Part shown: in pieces, positions 36,515 through 44,454 of the stretch
How the letters are laid out: each line of letters starts with the position of its first letter
Numbering within the stretch: position 1 is the first letter of the stretch
From: Natrinema pellirubrum DSM 15624
GTDB taxonomy: Archaea; Halobacteriota; Halobacteria; Halobacteriales; Natrialbaceae
Assembly: GCF_000230735.2 (NCBI RefSeq)
Contig: NC_019962.1
Coordinates: 2,542,001-2,606,000, forward strand
Direction: 5' to 3'
Length of the DNA: 64,000 bases
Notes under the pieces: model-generated
Databases searched by the model: none
What the model was told of the DNA's origin: nothing
What the model saw: only the letters and a program-made list of their open reading frames with translations
Made by a program: the position numbers and the translations under genes

Positions 36515-37597
36515 ATGAGCGACGACGCGACGAGCGACCCTCCCGACGGGGCGGCCGCCGAGGCGTTTACCTACAACGGCGGCCGCGTCGATCCGGGCGA
36601 ATCGGCGAACATTCGATACGGCATCAGCGAGACGTATCTCGGTGACCCCGTCCGGATCCCAGTAACGGTCGTCAACGGCGAGCATCCGGGGCCGACGGTG
36701 TTTCTCTCGGCGGCGGCCCACGGCGACGAACTCAACGGGATCGAGGTCGTCCGGGAGGTGGCCCACGACTGGGACCACTCGATACTGCACGGGACGCTCG
36801 TCTGTCTGCCCGTGATGAACGTCCCCGGCTTCCTCGCACAGGAGCGGTATCTCCCGATCTACGATCGGGACCTGAACCGGTCGTTCCCCGGCCGCGAGGG
36901 GTCGACTAGCGCCCGACGGATGGCCAACCAGATCTTCACGAACTTCATCGAGCCCTGCGATCTCGGGCTGGACTTCCATACGTCGACGCGGGGCCGGACG
37001 AACATGCTTCACGTCCGTGCGAACACGGAGCGATCGACCGTCGCCAGACTCGCCAAAGCGTTCAGTTCCAACGTCATCATCGCCGGCGAGGGGCCGTCGG
37101 GAACGCTCCGACGCGAGGCCACCGAGGCCGGGATTCCGACGATCACGGTCGAGATGGGCGAGGCCCACCGGTTCCAGCGGCGGCTGATCGACCGCGCACT
37201 CACCGGCGTCGCGAGCGTCCTCGCCGAGTTCGGCCTTCACCGGGAGTCGTCGGTCCACTGGCCCGGCTGGCGGACCGTCATCGACGACGACGACGAGAAG
37301 ACCTGGCTCCGGGCCGACGCCGGCGGCATCGTCGATATGAAACGTGGCCGCGGCCAGCTCGTCGAGGAGGGCGAGGTCATCTGTACCATCACCAACCCGT
37401 TCAAGGAAGACGAGGACATCGTCACCGTCGAGGCCCCCTTTACCGGCCTCATCGTCGGCGTCCTCGAGAACCCCGTCGTCTACCCGGGGAACCCGCTGTG
37501 TCATCTCGTCGGGCTCTCGCCGGATACCCTCACCGCACTCGAGCGCGAGCGGACGACCGAGCGGTCACGGTCGGACCTCCGTCAGGGGGACGACTGA
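36515..37597 (+). CDS. Succinylglutamate desuccinylase/aspartoacylase-family zinc hydrolase
   Basis: The 360-residue protein is an AstE/AspA-type M14-like carboxypeptidase relative. Zinc-site motifs: SAAAHGDELNGIEVV near residue 67 (H-x2-E), GLDFHTSTRGRTN near 152 (second His), and catalytic Glu region PTITVEMGEAHRF near 210. A C-terminal beta-barrel extension contains TVEAPFTGLIVGVLENPVVY. It should cleave an amide/N-acyl-amino-acid bond. In many genomes this family lies beside RimK-like ligase and RimB-like protease genes, and here the fused RimK-protease gene is about 2.8 kb away. ATG 36515 starts MSDDATSDPP; the 41-residue extension upstream is not protein-like. Confidence 0.88.
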   Translation: MSDDATSDPPDGAAAEAFTYNGGRVDPGESANIRYGISETYLGDPVRIPVTVVNGEHPGPTVFLSAAAHGDELNGIEVVREVAHDWDHSILHGTLVCLPVMNVPGFLAQERYLPIYDRDLNRSFPGREGSTSARRMANQIFTNFIEPCDLGLDFHTSTRGRTNMLHVRANTERSTVARLAKAFSSNVIIAGEGPSGTLRREATEAGIPTITVEMGEAHRFQRRLIDRALTGVASVLAEFGLHRESSVHWPGWRTVIDDDDEKTWLRADAGGIVDMKRGRGQLVEEGEVICTITNPFKEDEDIVTVEAPFTGLIVGVLENPVVYPGNPLCHLVGLSPDTLTALERERTTERSRSDLRQGDD

Positions 37598-37702
37598 GCG
37601 AACATCTGACATCCGCCGGGAGTTCCCCGAACTCCTTCGGGACATGTCAACGGAACTTGTTCGTTTCTGGCCGTGTTCTCTCGGACCGAACGGATGAACA
37701 GG

Positions 37703-37713
37703 AGCGATAAAAG
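37703..37713 (+). promoter_or_regulatory. TATA-like box of the sdh operon
   Basis: AGCGATAAAAG, followed by TAACTTC, lies about 40-50 bases before sdhC. This fits a transcript beginning near 37735, a short leader that would include the tiny upstream frame at 37747. Confidence 0.4.
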
Positions 37714-37754
37714 TAACTTCTATACCGCCGCGGTCAAACGGTCCACATGAGCGC

Positions 37755-38183
37755 ATGAGTCAGTCTTACAATCGCGGCCTCATCGAGGACTTCGGGCGGT
37801 GGAAGGAGTTCTCGGCCGGCATGTGGGCGTGGATCTTCCACAAGTTCACCGGGTGGATGCTGATCGGCTACCTGTTCACCCACATCGCCGTGCTGAGTAC
37901 GTCTATCAGCGCCGCAGGAGAAAGTACGGACGTGATCGAAGCACAAAACGACATTTACAGTACGACGCTGCAGGGGCTCGAGGGGCTGTTCCTCATCCGC
38001 CTGCTGGAGATCGGCCTGCTCGCGGTGGCCGTCTTCCACATCCTGAACGGCCTTCGCCTGCTGATGGTCGATCTCGGGATCGGCCTCGAGTCCCAGGACA
38101 AGAGTTTCTACGCCTCGCTGGTGCTGACCGGGGCGATCACCGTCGCCAGCGTCCCGACCTTCCTGACGGAGGTGGGGATCTGA
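37755..38183 (+). CDS. sdhC: Succinate dehydrogenase cytochrome b subunit (SdhC)
   Basis: The 142-residue membrane anchor has three hydrophobic segments (about 35-52, 78-105, 115-138). The first contains the likely heme ligand His in [20 protein letters not shown], and [20 protein letters not shown] supplies another conserved His. With SdhD it anchors the complex and passes electrons to quinone. It starts at an ATG overlapped by the stop of a three-codon frame (37747-37758). The next gene overlaps by one base. Confidence 0.93.
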   Translation: MSQSYNRGLIEDFGRWKEFSAGMWAWIFHKFTGWMLIGYLFTHIAVLSTSISAAGESTDVIEAQNDIYSTTLQGLEGLFLIRLLEIGLLAVAVFHILNGLRLLMVDLGIGLESQDKSFYASLVLTGAITVASVPTFLTEVGI

Positions 38184-38548
38184 TGGCGGAACGATACTCC
38201 TCCTTTACGCCCGGCGGCACCGGCTGGTTCCTCCAGCGCGTCACCGCCGCGTTCCTCGTCGTCGTTCTTGCCTTCCACTTCTTCCTCTTGCACTTCGTCA
38301 ACCACGCGTACGAGGTAAGCTTCATGGGCACTCAGGCCCGAATGGAGAACATCGGGTACTTCCTCACGATGGTCTTGTTCCTGGTGACCGCCGCCTTCCA
38401 CGGCGTCAACGGCGTCTACAACGCCTTGGTCAATCAGGGACTCGAGGGGACCCAGAAGAAGGTCGTGCTGGCGGTGTTGACCATCGCCGGCGTCGGCCTC
38501 GTCGCGCAGGGAACGTACGTCGCACTCACGATGTCGGGGATGATCTAA
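38183..38548 (+). CDS. sdhD: Succinate dehydrogenase membrane anchor (SdhD)
   Basis: The 121-residue protein has three membrane helices: WFLQRVTAAFLVVVLAFHFF, IGYFLTMVLFLVTAAFHGVN and VLAVLTIAGVGLVAQGTYVA. Conserved His residues in the first two are candidate heme or quinone-site ligands. The ATG shares one base with the sdhC stop (TGATG), so translation is coupled, and sdhB follows after one base. Confidence 0.92.
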   Translation: MAERYSSFTPGGTGWFLQRVTAAFLVVVLAFHFFLLHFVNHAYEVSFMGTQARMENIGYFLTMVLFLVTAAFHGVNGVYNALVNQGLEGTQKKVVLAVLTIAGVGLVAQGTYVALTMSGMI

Positions 38549-38549
38549 C

Positions 38550-39422
38550 ATGAGTACACAACAAGCCGAACCCGAAAGCCAGGAAGCACCGGAAGACCCG
38601 GCGATGAAAGGTGCGGAGTCGCCGGCCGCGGAGGAACAGAACGGCGGCGGCATGGTCGACGAACACGCCGAAAAGGCCGCCGAACTCGAGGGGGAGACGG
38701 TCCACATCAAGGTGTTCCGCTACGACCCCGAAGTCGAGGGGAAACAGGAACCACGCTTCGACGACTTCCACGTCCCCTTCGAGAAGGGGATGACCGTCCT
38801 CGACTCGGTCATGTACGCCCGCGACGAGTACGATTCGTCGCTCACCTTCCGTCACTCCTGTCGACAGGCCGTCTGTGGCTCCGACGCCTTCTTCGTCAAC
38901 GGGAAGCAGCGACTGGGCTGTAAGACTCAGATCTCCGATCTAGAACAGCCGGTCCGCATCGAGCCGCTGCCCCATCAGGAGGTCGTCAAGGACCTGGTCG
39001 TCGACATGGACCACTTCTACGACCAGATGCATACGGTCGAGCCGTACTTCCAGGACGAGGACACGCCGCCGGTCGATGACCTCGAGGAACAGCGCCAGAG
39101 CCAGGAAAACCGCGAGAAGATCAAGATGTCCTCGCGGTGTATCTGGTGTGGCGCGTGTATGTCCTCGTGTAACATCGCGGCCGGCGACAACGAATACCTG
39201 GGCCCGGCAGCGATCAACAAGGCCTACAAGTTCGCGATGGACGACCGCGAGGGCGAGGAGATCAAGGAGCATCGACTCCGCATTCTCGAGCAGGAACACG
39301 GCGTCTGGCGGTGCCAGACCCAGTTCTCCTGTACCGAGGTGTGTCCGAAGGACATTCCGCTCACCGAGCACATTCAGGAGCTCAAGCGGGAGGCAGTCAA
39401 GAAGAACCTGAAATTCTGGTAA
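38550..39422 (+). CDS. sdhB: Succinate dehydrogenase iron-sulfur subunit (SdhB)
   Basis: The 290-residue protein has an acidic 50-residue N-terminal extension, then a plant-type 2Fe-2S ferredoxin domain (HSCRQAVCGSDAFFVNGKQR with Cys at the usual spacing, next Cys in LGCKTQI) and a C-terminal domain binding 4Fe-4S and 3Fe-4S clusters (CIWCGACMSSC and CTEVCPKDIPL). It links the flavoprotein to the membrane quinone site. The gene is tightly packed between sdhD and sdhA. Confidence 0.95.
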   Translation: MSTQQAEPESQEAPEDPAMKGAESPAAEEQNGGGMVDEHAEKAAELEGETVHIKVFRYDPEVEGKQEPRFDDFHVPFEKGMTVLDSVMYARDEYDSSLTFRHSCRQAVCGSDAFFVNGKQRLGCKTQISDLEQPVRIEPLPHQEVVKDLVVDMDHFYDQMHTVEPYFQDEDTPPVDDLEEQRQSQENREKIKMSSRCIWCGACMSSCNIAAGDNEYLGPAAINKAYKFAMDDREGEEIKEHRLRILEQEHGVWRCQTQFSCTEVCPKDIPLTEHIQELKREAVKKNLKFW

Positions 39423-39424
39423 CT

Positions 39425-41263
39425 ATGTACGAACACGACGTCATCGTGGTCGGCGCTGGCGGCGCCGGCCTCCGAGCCGCGATCGCAGCGCACGAAGCGG
39501 GAGCCGACGTGGCGATGGTCACGAAGCTCCACCCCGTCCGCAGCCACACCGGCGCGGCCGAGGGCGGTATCAACGCCGCACTACAGGAGGGCGACGACTG
39601 GGAACTCCACGCCTACGACACGATGAAGGGCTCGGACTACCTCGGCGACGCGCCGGCGGTCGAGACCCTCGCCCAGAACGCCCCCGAGGAGACCATCAAC
39701 CTCGAACACTGGGGGATGCCGTTCTCCCGCGAGGACGACGGCACCGTCTCCCAGCGGCCGTTCGGTGGCCTCTCTTACCCCCGGACCACCTACGCCGGGG
39801 CCGAGACGGGCCATCACCTGCTGCATACGATGTACGAACAGGTCGTCAAACGGGGCATTCAGGTCTACGACGAGTGGTACGTCATGGACCTGGCGACGAC
39901 CGACGAGGATGACCCCAACGACCGCGAGTGTCACGGCGTCGTCGCCTACGACGTCCAGTCGGGCAACATTGAAGGGTTCAAGGCGAACAACGGCGTCGTC
40001 CTCGCGACCGGCGGCCCCGGCCAGGCCTTCGACCACACCACCAACGCCGTCTCCTGTACCGGCGACGGCCACGCGATGGCCTACCGTGCCGGCGCGCCGC
40101 TCGAGGACATGGAGTTCATCCAGTTCCACCCGACCTCGCTGCCCTCGACGGGGGTCCTGATCTCCGAGGGTGTCCGCGGGGAGGGCGGCATCCTCTACAA
40201 CAGCGAGGGCGAGCGGTTCATGTTCGAGTACGGCTACGCGAACAACTCCGGCGAACTCGCCAGCCGCGACGTCGTCGCCCGCGCGGAACTCACCGAGGTC
40301 GGCGAGGGACGGGGCGTCGACGACGAGTACGTCCATCTCGACATGCGCCACCTCGGCGAGGAGCGCATCATGGATCGGCTGGAGAACATCCTCCACCTGG
40401 CGGAGGACTTCGAGGGCGTCGACGGGCTCGTCGAGCCGATGCCGGTCAAGCCCGGCCAGCACTACGCCATGGGCGGCATCGAGGTCGACGAGAACGGCCA
40501 GACCTGCGTCGACGGCCTCTACGCGGCCGGCGAGTGTGCCTGTGTCTCCGTCCACGGCGGCAACCGACTCGGCGGCAACGCCCTGCCGGAACTGATCGTC
40601 TTCGGCAAGCGCGCCGGCCAACACGCCGCCGGCGAGGACCTCGGCGAGCCCGAGATCCGGACCGGCTACGGCGACGACGTCGAGGACGAGACCGACACCG
40701 AACTACCGGTCGCACCCGGCAAAGCGGGGCTCGAGACCAGCGGGAGCGTCGCTGCCGACGGCGGGATGGCCACCGACGCCGAGGGTGTCCTCCAGCGAAA
40801 GGTCGAAACCGCCCGCGAACACGTTGACACCCTGATGGACAAGGACGACGGCGTCCAGCACGCCGAGATCCGCGCAAAGCTCCAAAAGGCGATGACCGAC
40901 TATGTCAACGTCTTCCGGACCGAGGAGGGCGTCAAGAAGGCCCTCGAGATCATCCGGGAGTGTCGCGAGGAGTACCAGGACGTCTACGTCGACGACCCGT
41001 CGCGGACGTTCAACACCGACCTCCAACAGACCATCGAGACGCGCAACCTGATCGACGTCGCCGAGACGATCGCGCTCGGTGCCCTGGTTCGCGACGAGTT
41101 CCGTGGCGCTCACTGGCGCAAGGAACACCAGGAACGCAAGGACGAGGAGTGGCTCAAGCACACGCTGATCTCGTGGGACGACGGCTCGCCGTCGATCTTC
41201 TATCGCCCCGTGATCCTCGAGGGCGAGAACAAGACCTACGAGCCCAAAGAGCGCAGCTACTGA
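39425..41263 (+). CDS. sdhA: Succinate dehydrogenase flavoprotein (SdhA)
   Basis: The 612-residue catalytic subunit starts MYEHDVIVVGAGGAGLRAAI. The His for covalent FAD attachment is in VRSHTGAAEGGINAALQ; active-site segments are FIQFHPTSLPSTGVLISEGV, RGEGGILYNSEGERFM, HYAMGGIEVDE and HGGNRLGGNALPE. It oxidises succinate to fumarate in the TCA cycle and feeds electrons to the respiratory chain. It begins 2 bases after sdhB, completing a C-D-B-A operon. A C-terminal tail of about 60 residues ends YEPKERSY. Confidence 0.96.
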   Translation: MYEHDVIVVGAGGAGLRAAIAAHEAGADVAMVTKLHPVRSHTGAAEGGINAALQEGDDWELHAYDTMKGSDYLGDAPAVETLAQNAPEETINLEHWGMPFSREDDGTVSQRPFGGLSYPRTTYAGAETGHHLLHTMYEQVVKRGIQVYDEWYVMDLATTDEDDPNDRECHGVVAYDVQSGNIEGFKANNGVVLATGGPGQAFDHTTNAVSCTGDGHAMAYRAGAPLEDMEFIQFHPTSLPSTGVLISEGVRGEGGILYNSEGERFMFEYGYANNSGELASRDVVARAELTEVGEGRGVDDEYVHLDMRHLGEERIMDRLENILHLAEDFEGVDGLVEPMPVKPGQHYAMGGIEVDENGQTCVDGLYAAGECACVSVHGGNRLGGNALPELIVFGKRAGQHAAGEDLGEPEIRTGYGDDVEDETDTELPVAPGKAGLETSGSVAADGGMATDAEGVLQRKVETAREHVDTLMDKDDGVQHAEIRAKLQKAMTDYVNVFRTEEGVKKALEIIRECREEYQDVYVDDPSRTFNTDLQQTIETRNLIDVAETIALGALVRDEFRGAHWRKEHQERKDEEWLKHTLISWDDGSPSIFYRPVILEGENKTYEPKERSY

Positions 41264-41343
41264 CCGCGCCGTCGCCGTTTTCGCCGCGTGATCCCGCCGC
41301 CTCGAGTAGAACCGTTTATTGCTGTCCCGACTAATGGCGACGT

Positions 41344-41505
41344 ATGGGAACTGTTTCGCTGCTCGGCGTCGCCGCGGCCTTCCTCGGCGACTCCGTCCTT
41401 GCCGGCCCGCTACTGTTCGTAGCGGTCGTGTTCTCGCCCGCGGCGTTCCTTCTAGTGCTTTGGGTACTCATGCGGTTCGTCCTCAGTACCGAATCGACGG
41501 CCTGA
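41344..41505 (+). CDS. 53-residue small membrane protein
   Basis: The short frame encodes a protein that is almost entirely two hydrophobic segments (about 4-19 and 22-46: VSLLGVAAAFLGDSVLAG and LLFVAVVFSPAAFLLVLWVL) with a polar tail RFVLSTESTA. GTTTATTGC about 27-34 bases upstream gives a promoter compatible with a leaderless start at ATG 41344. No family is recognised. Its codon choice matches the local genes. It lies between sdhA and the XapX gene, which reads the other way. Confidence 0.5.
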   Translation: MGTVSLLGVAAAFLGDSVLAGPLLFVAVVFSPAAFLLVLWVLMRFVLSTESTA

Positions 41506-41536
41506 CGCCGCGGTCCCCCGCCGCTCGGTCGAACCG

Positions 41537-41731
41537 CTACAGCCCCAGCACTTCGAGCAGGTCGACGCCGACGCCGGCGCGTTCGACCACCCTGTAGCCG
41601 AGGTAGATCCCGATGATCCCCATGATACCGGGGAGTTCCGGCGGCGCCGGAATCGGGACGTTGAGAAATCGGAACAGCGCACCGGTCACCAGCCCGGTCA
41701 ACAGTGCGAGGACGGTAAGCTGGGTCGACAT
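41537..41731 (-). CDS. XapX-domain small membrane protein
   Basis: The 64-residue protein matches the XapX family: TVLALLTGLVTGALFRFLNV followed by PIPAPPELPGIMGIIGIYLG. Two membrane helices are connected by the Pro-rich loop. The function of the family is unknown; it often occurs as a tiny stand-alone gene. Length is normal for the family. Confidence 0.85.
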   Translation of the reverse strand: MSTQLTVLALLTGLVTGALFRFLNVPIPAPPELPGIMGIIGIYLGYRVVERAGVGVDLLEVLGL

Positions 41732-41961
41732 CTCCTATTACTCGCGAACCCGGCCACAAAAGCAGTCCGTCCGTCTTCAGCGGCCGCGGTGACTTCGTCT
41801 CCCGGTACCACTGCACACTACTACGACGATCGCCTACACTCGAGATCGCGCGATCGCGACCCCGTCAGTCGGTCTGAACATATTTTGACCATCGACGTAT
41901 GCTATATCGACAGCAGTGGCGGCCGTTCGTCACCGTAGTTTCGACAATCGTTGTAGACGAC

Positions 41962-41970
41962 ATTTATTAT
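41962..41970 (+). promoter_or_regulatory. TATA-like box of 41994 gene
   Basis: ATTTATTAT is centred about 27 bases before the ATG at 41994, consistent with a leaderless transcript. The preceding 41732-41961 stretch shows no gene. Confidence 0.5.
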
Positions 41971-41993
41971 CGTCGAAAAATACACGGTTCGGT

Positions 41994-42218
41994 ATGGAAC
42001 GATCAACGACGACGACACCGGCCGTATCGATTCCGACCGACCTCGACTCCGCCCGCGCCAAACTGGTCTACCTGTATCTCGCCGCGACCGACGGTGCGAC
42101 CGCGGACGACCTCTGTGACGACCTCGCCGTCACGAAAGGAGCCGTCCTCTCGATCACGGGGACCCTCCGGGAACGGGGCTACCTCGAGCGACGGGACGGT
42201 CGGTACGAACTCGCGTAA
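41994..42218 (+). CDS. Small winged-helix DNA-binding protein
   Basis: The 74-residue protein is essentially one winged helix: SARAKLVYLYLAATDGATAD, DDLAVTKGAVLSITGTLRER and wing GYLERRDGRYELA, with recognition helix around VTKGAVLSITG. It resembles TrmB/MarR-type HTH domains and is probably a small transcription regulator with no effector domain. ATG 41994 is preferred to an upstream start because the promoter lies just before it. Confidence 0.8.
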   Translation: MERSTTTTPAVSIPTDLDSARAKLVYLYLAATDGATADDLCDDLAVTKGAVLSITGTLRERGYLERRDGRYELA

Positions 42219-42388
42219 GGGATTCGCTCGAGTCGAACGGCCGGGAGCGAGGGCCGAGCGGTGCGAGGACCTCGGGACCCGGGGGAGGGCAGGCTTTTAC
42301 CTGTTATCGCCGCGAGCGGGCCGACGACCGATGTGGAGTGAGCAACGCGAACGGAACGGAGGGAGGAGTGCTTTTCATCGAAGCTAAG

Positions 42389-42466
42389 CGGGATCGAAGA
42401 TCCCGCGAGGTCCGAGAGAGCGAAGCTCTCTCGAGATTTTGCCGAGGGCGCGGCTTCGCCGCGCCC
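42389..42466. repeat. Array of three triloop hairpins
   Basis: Three consecutive inverted repeats with three-base loops: CGGGATC-GAA-GATCCCG (42389-42405), CGAGAGAGC-GAA-GCTCTCTCG (42413-42433) and GGGCGCGGC-TTC-GCCGCGCCC (42446-42466). Stems are 7, 9 and 9 bp, all perfect. They lie 20 to 100 bases beyond the stop of the minus-strand HD gene, so they could terminate or stabilise its transcript. Confidence 0.85.
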
Positions 42467-42486
42467 GCAGAGCAAAAGTTCGGTCT

Positions 42487-43302
42487 TTAGAGCTCGATCC
42501 GCTCGACCAGCCGCTCGTGGTTTTCGTTCGTGTTGACCGCGACGATGCGGATCTCCTCTTCGAGCCCCGAATCCTCGAGTTTCGCTTTGAGGAGGTTGTC
42601 GACCTGGTAGACGCCGGCGGCGTTGGTCATCGCGATCTCGACCATCACGGGCGTCGTGTCGCCGGGCTGGAGCGAGACGCGTTTGATCGCCTGACTCGAG
42701 AGGGTGTTGATCCCACGGCCGCCGTGTTCGTAGGGGATCCGCGAGCGCCCGCTTTCCATGTCCAACGCGTCGGCGACGCGGATGACGCCGGCCTCGGTCG
42801 TCAGGGGCGTCTCGGCGGTGTGATGACAGAGGATCGCATGGAGGATCTCGCCTTTCATCCGGACGCGGTCAGCGACGTCGTAGAACTCCGGGAGGATCCG
42901 TTCTAAGATGTCGGCGGCCAGCGGGATCGAGTAGTAGGCGTGGCTATCGCGGTGGACGACGTGGCCCACGTCGTGTAAGGTCGCCGCCAGCGCGATGATG
43001 ACCGCCTCGTCTTCCTCGTCGAGGCCCTGCTGTCGCGCGCCGTTGAAATCGACGTCGCCGGCCTTGAGCAGATCGTAGAGACACAACGCCCGGTTACGGA
43101 CGATCTCGATGTGTTTGGTGCCGTGATCGTTGTACCGCATCCGATCGACCGCATTGATGTTTTGGGCCTCGAGATAGGCCTCGATTTCCTCGTCGGTCTC
43201 GACGAACTCGAGGACGCGGTTCAGTTTCCCGTCGGGAAAGTGGTGGTCGTCGTCGGGGGTGTAGACATGGTAGGGTTCCTCGGCGGCGGCAGAATCACTC
43301 AT
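42487..43302 (-). CDS. HD-domain metal-dependent phosphohydrolase
   Basis: The 271-residue protein has the HD motif: first His in HGTKHIEIVRNRAL (about 62), the His-Asp pair in ALAATLHDVGHVVHRDSHAY (about 110) and a later Asp in IRVADALDMESGRSR (about 185). The remaining C-terminal beta-rich part contains VEIAMTNAAGVYQVDN. HD enzymes hydrolyse phosphate esters including nucleotides; substrate unknown. It is the only gene on its strand here, followed by the triloop hairpin array. Confidence 0.9.
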   Translation of the reverse strand: MSDSAAAEEPYHVYTPDDDHHFPDGKLNRVLEFVETDEEIEAYLEAQNINAVDRMRYNDHGTKHIEIVRNRALCLYDLLKAGDVDFNGARQQGLDEEDEAVIIALAATLHDVGHVVHRDSHAYYSIPLAADILERILPEFYDVADRVRMKGEILHAILCHHTAETPLTTEAGVIRVADALDMESGRSRIPYEHGGRGINTLSSQAIKRVSLQPGDTTPVMVEIAMTNAAGVYQVDNLLKAKLEDSGLEEEIRIVAVNTNENHERLVERIEL

Positions 43303-43353
43303 ACGTACTCCTCGGTTGCTGACTAAAAAAGCCCTGCGACGGTCTCGGGTTCG

Positions 43354-43833
43354 TTACGACAGGTCCTCGACGGCGGCCTCGACCTCGTCGTAGTCGGGCT
43401 CGACGCCGGGGTCGTCACTGACCCACGAGTAGGCGATCTGTCCGTCACCGTCGACGACGAACACCGACCGCTTGGCGACGCCGTGGACGCCCAGGTCGGC
43501 GAAGTCCATCGAGAGATCGTACTCGTCGACGATCTCCTTGTTGTAGTCGCTGATGAGGCCGAACTCGAGGCCGTTCTGTTCGCGGAACTCGTTCAGGGTA
43601 AACGGCGAGTCGCGGCTGACGCCGTAGACGGCGGCGTCGAGGTCGTTGAACGCGGCCAGTCGGTCCTGGAACGTACACATCTCGGTAGTACAGACACCGG
43701 TGAACGCGCCGGGGAAGAAGGCGAGGACGATCGGTGCCTCGTCCTCGAGGCGTTCCGAGAGCGTGAACTCTTCGATGTCGCCGTTTGCGAGCGGTGCAGT
43801 GAAGTCGGGTGCGGCGTCTCCGGTTGCTGCCAT
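43354..43833 (-). CDS. Peroxiredoxin (AhpC/TSA family)
   Basis: The 159-residue thioredoxin-fold protein has the peroxidatic cysteine site APIVLAFFPGAFTGVCTTEM followed by another Cys two residues later (C-TTEM-C). Start M-AATGDAAPDFTAPL is canonical for the family. It reduces hydrogen or organic peroxides using an unknown thiol donor. A conserved Arg near VYGVSRDSPFTLNEFRE completes the active site. It complements KatG encoded 12 kb away. Confidence 0.9.
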   Translation of the reverse strand: MAATGDAAPDFTAPLANGDIEEFTLSERLEDEAPIVLAFFPGAFTGVCTTEMCTFQDRLAAFNDLDAAVYGVSRDSPFTLNEFREQNGLEFGLISDYNKEIVDEYDLSMDFADLGVHGVAKRSVFVVDGDGQIAYSWVSDDPGVEPDYDEVEAAVEDLS

Positions 43834-44029
43834 CGTTGTAATCGTTACGTACAAACCGGAAAGACAGTTTCGCTCCCGGACGGGACGTGGATCGATCCGA
43901 GCGAGGCCCCGTCGTGGTCGGCGACGGCAGTTGGGGCGGCGTCGACCGGCCCGGCTTGCGTGGAAATTCCGAACTGTGCGCTCAGACGGACTGTCGCGGC
44001 CGCATGCTTACCTTAGTGCTCCAAAAAGG

Positions 44030-44037
44030 TTATAATT
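44030..44037 (+). promoter_or_regulatory. TATA-like box of tatA
   Basis: TTATAATT (following CCAAAAAGG) lies 26-33 bases before the ATG at 44063, at the spacing for a short or absent leader. Confidence 0.5.
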
Positions 44038-44062
44038 GCCAGCGGGTAAGCCACGCATAGAG

Positions 44063-44365
44063 ATGGTAGCCGAAATCACACCGCTGTTCATCCCCGGCGG
44101 CATGGGGCCTCCGGAACTCGCCATCATCCTCATCATCGCAATCTTGCTCTTCGGGGCCAACAAGATCCCGAAGCTCGCACGATCGACCGGTGAGGCGATG
44201 GGTGAGTTCCAGAAGGGCCGCGAGAAGGTCGAATCGGAACTCGAGGAAATGCGCGAGGGCGGCACCGTCGAGGGCGAAACCGCTGACGACGACGAGTTCG
44301 TCGACACCGAGCCCGTCACCACCGAGGAGGAGACGACCACCGAGACCGAAACCGAGACCAACTAA
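44063..44365 (+). CDS. tatA: Sec-independent protein translocase TatA
   Basis: The 100-residue protein has the TatA pattern: a short N-terminal leader with MGPPELAIILIIAILLFGAN (single membrane helix), the FGxxKxPxL hinge, then amphipathic helix IPKLARSTGEAMGEFQKGRE and a long acidic tail rich in Glu/Thr. TatA forms the twin-arginine translocation pore, used heavily by haloarchaea. ATG 44063 is chosen by the TATA box and the family N-terminus. tRNA-Arg follows 16 bases later; a T-tract at about 44369-44375 may terminate tatA. Confidence 0.93.
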   Translation: MVAEITPLFIPGGMGPPELAIILIIAILLFGANKIPKLARSTGEAMGEFQKGREKVESELEEMREGGTVEGETADDDEFVDTEPVTTEEETTTETETETN

Positions 44366-44381
44366 CGTTCTTTTTCCGCCG

Positions 44382-44454
44382 GGGCGTGTGGCCTAGCGGA
44401 CAGGGCAGGAGGTTCCTAACCTTCTGATCGTGGGTTCGAATCCCGCCACGCCCG
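44382..44454 (+). tRNA. tRNA-Arg (anticodon CCT)
   Basis: Acceptor stem GGGCGTG/CACGCCC with discriminator G, D arm starting TGGCCTAGCGGACAGGGC, anticodon stem GGAGG/CCTTC (one G-T pair) with loop TTCCTAA (anticodon CCT, reads AGG), T arm GTGGG-TTCGAAT-CCCGC. No intron. It is followed by two partial copies of its 3' end. Confidence 0.93.
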
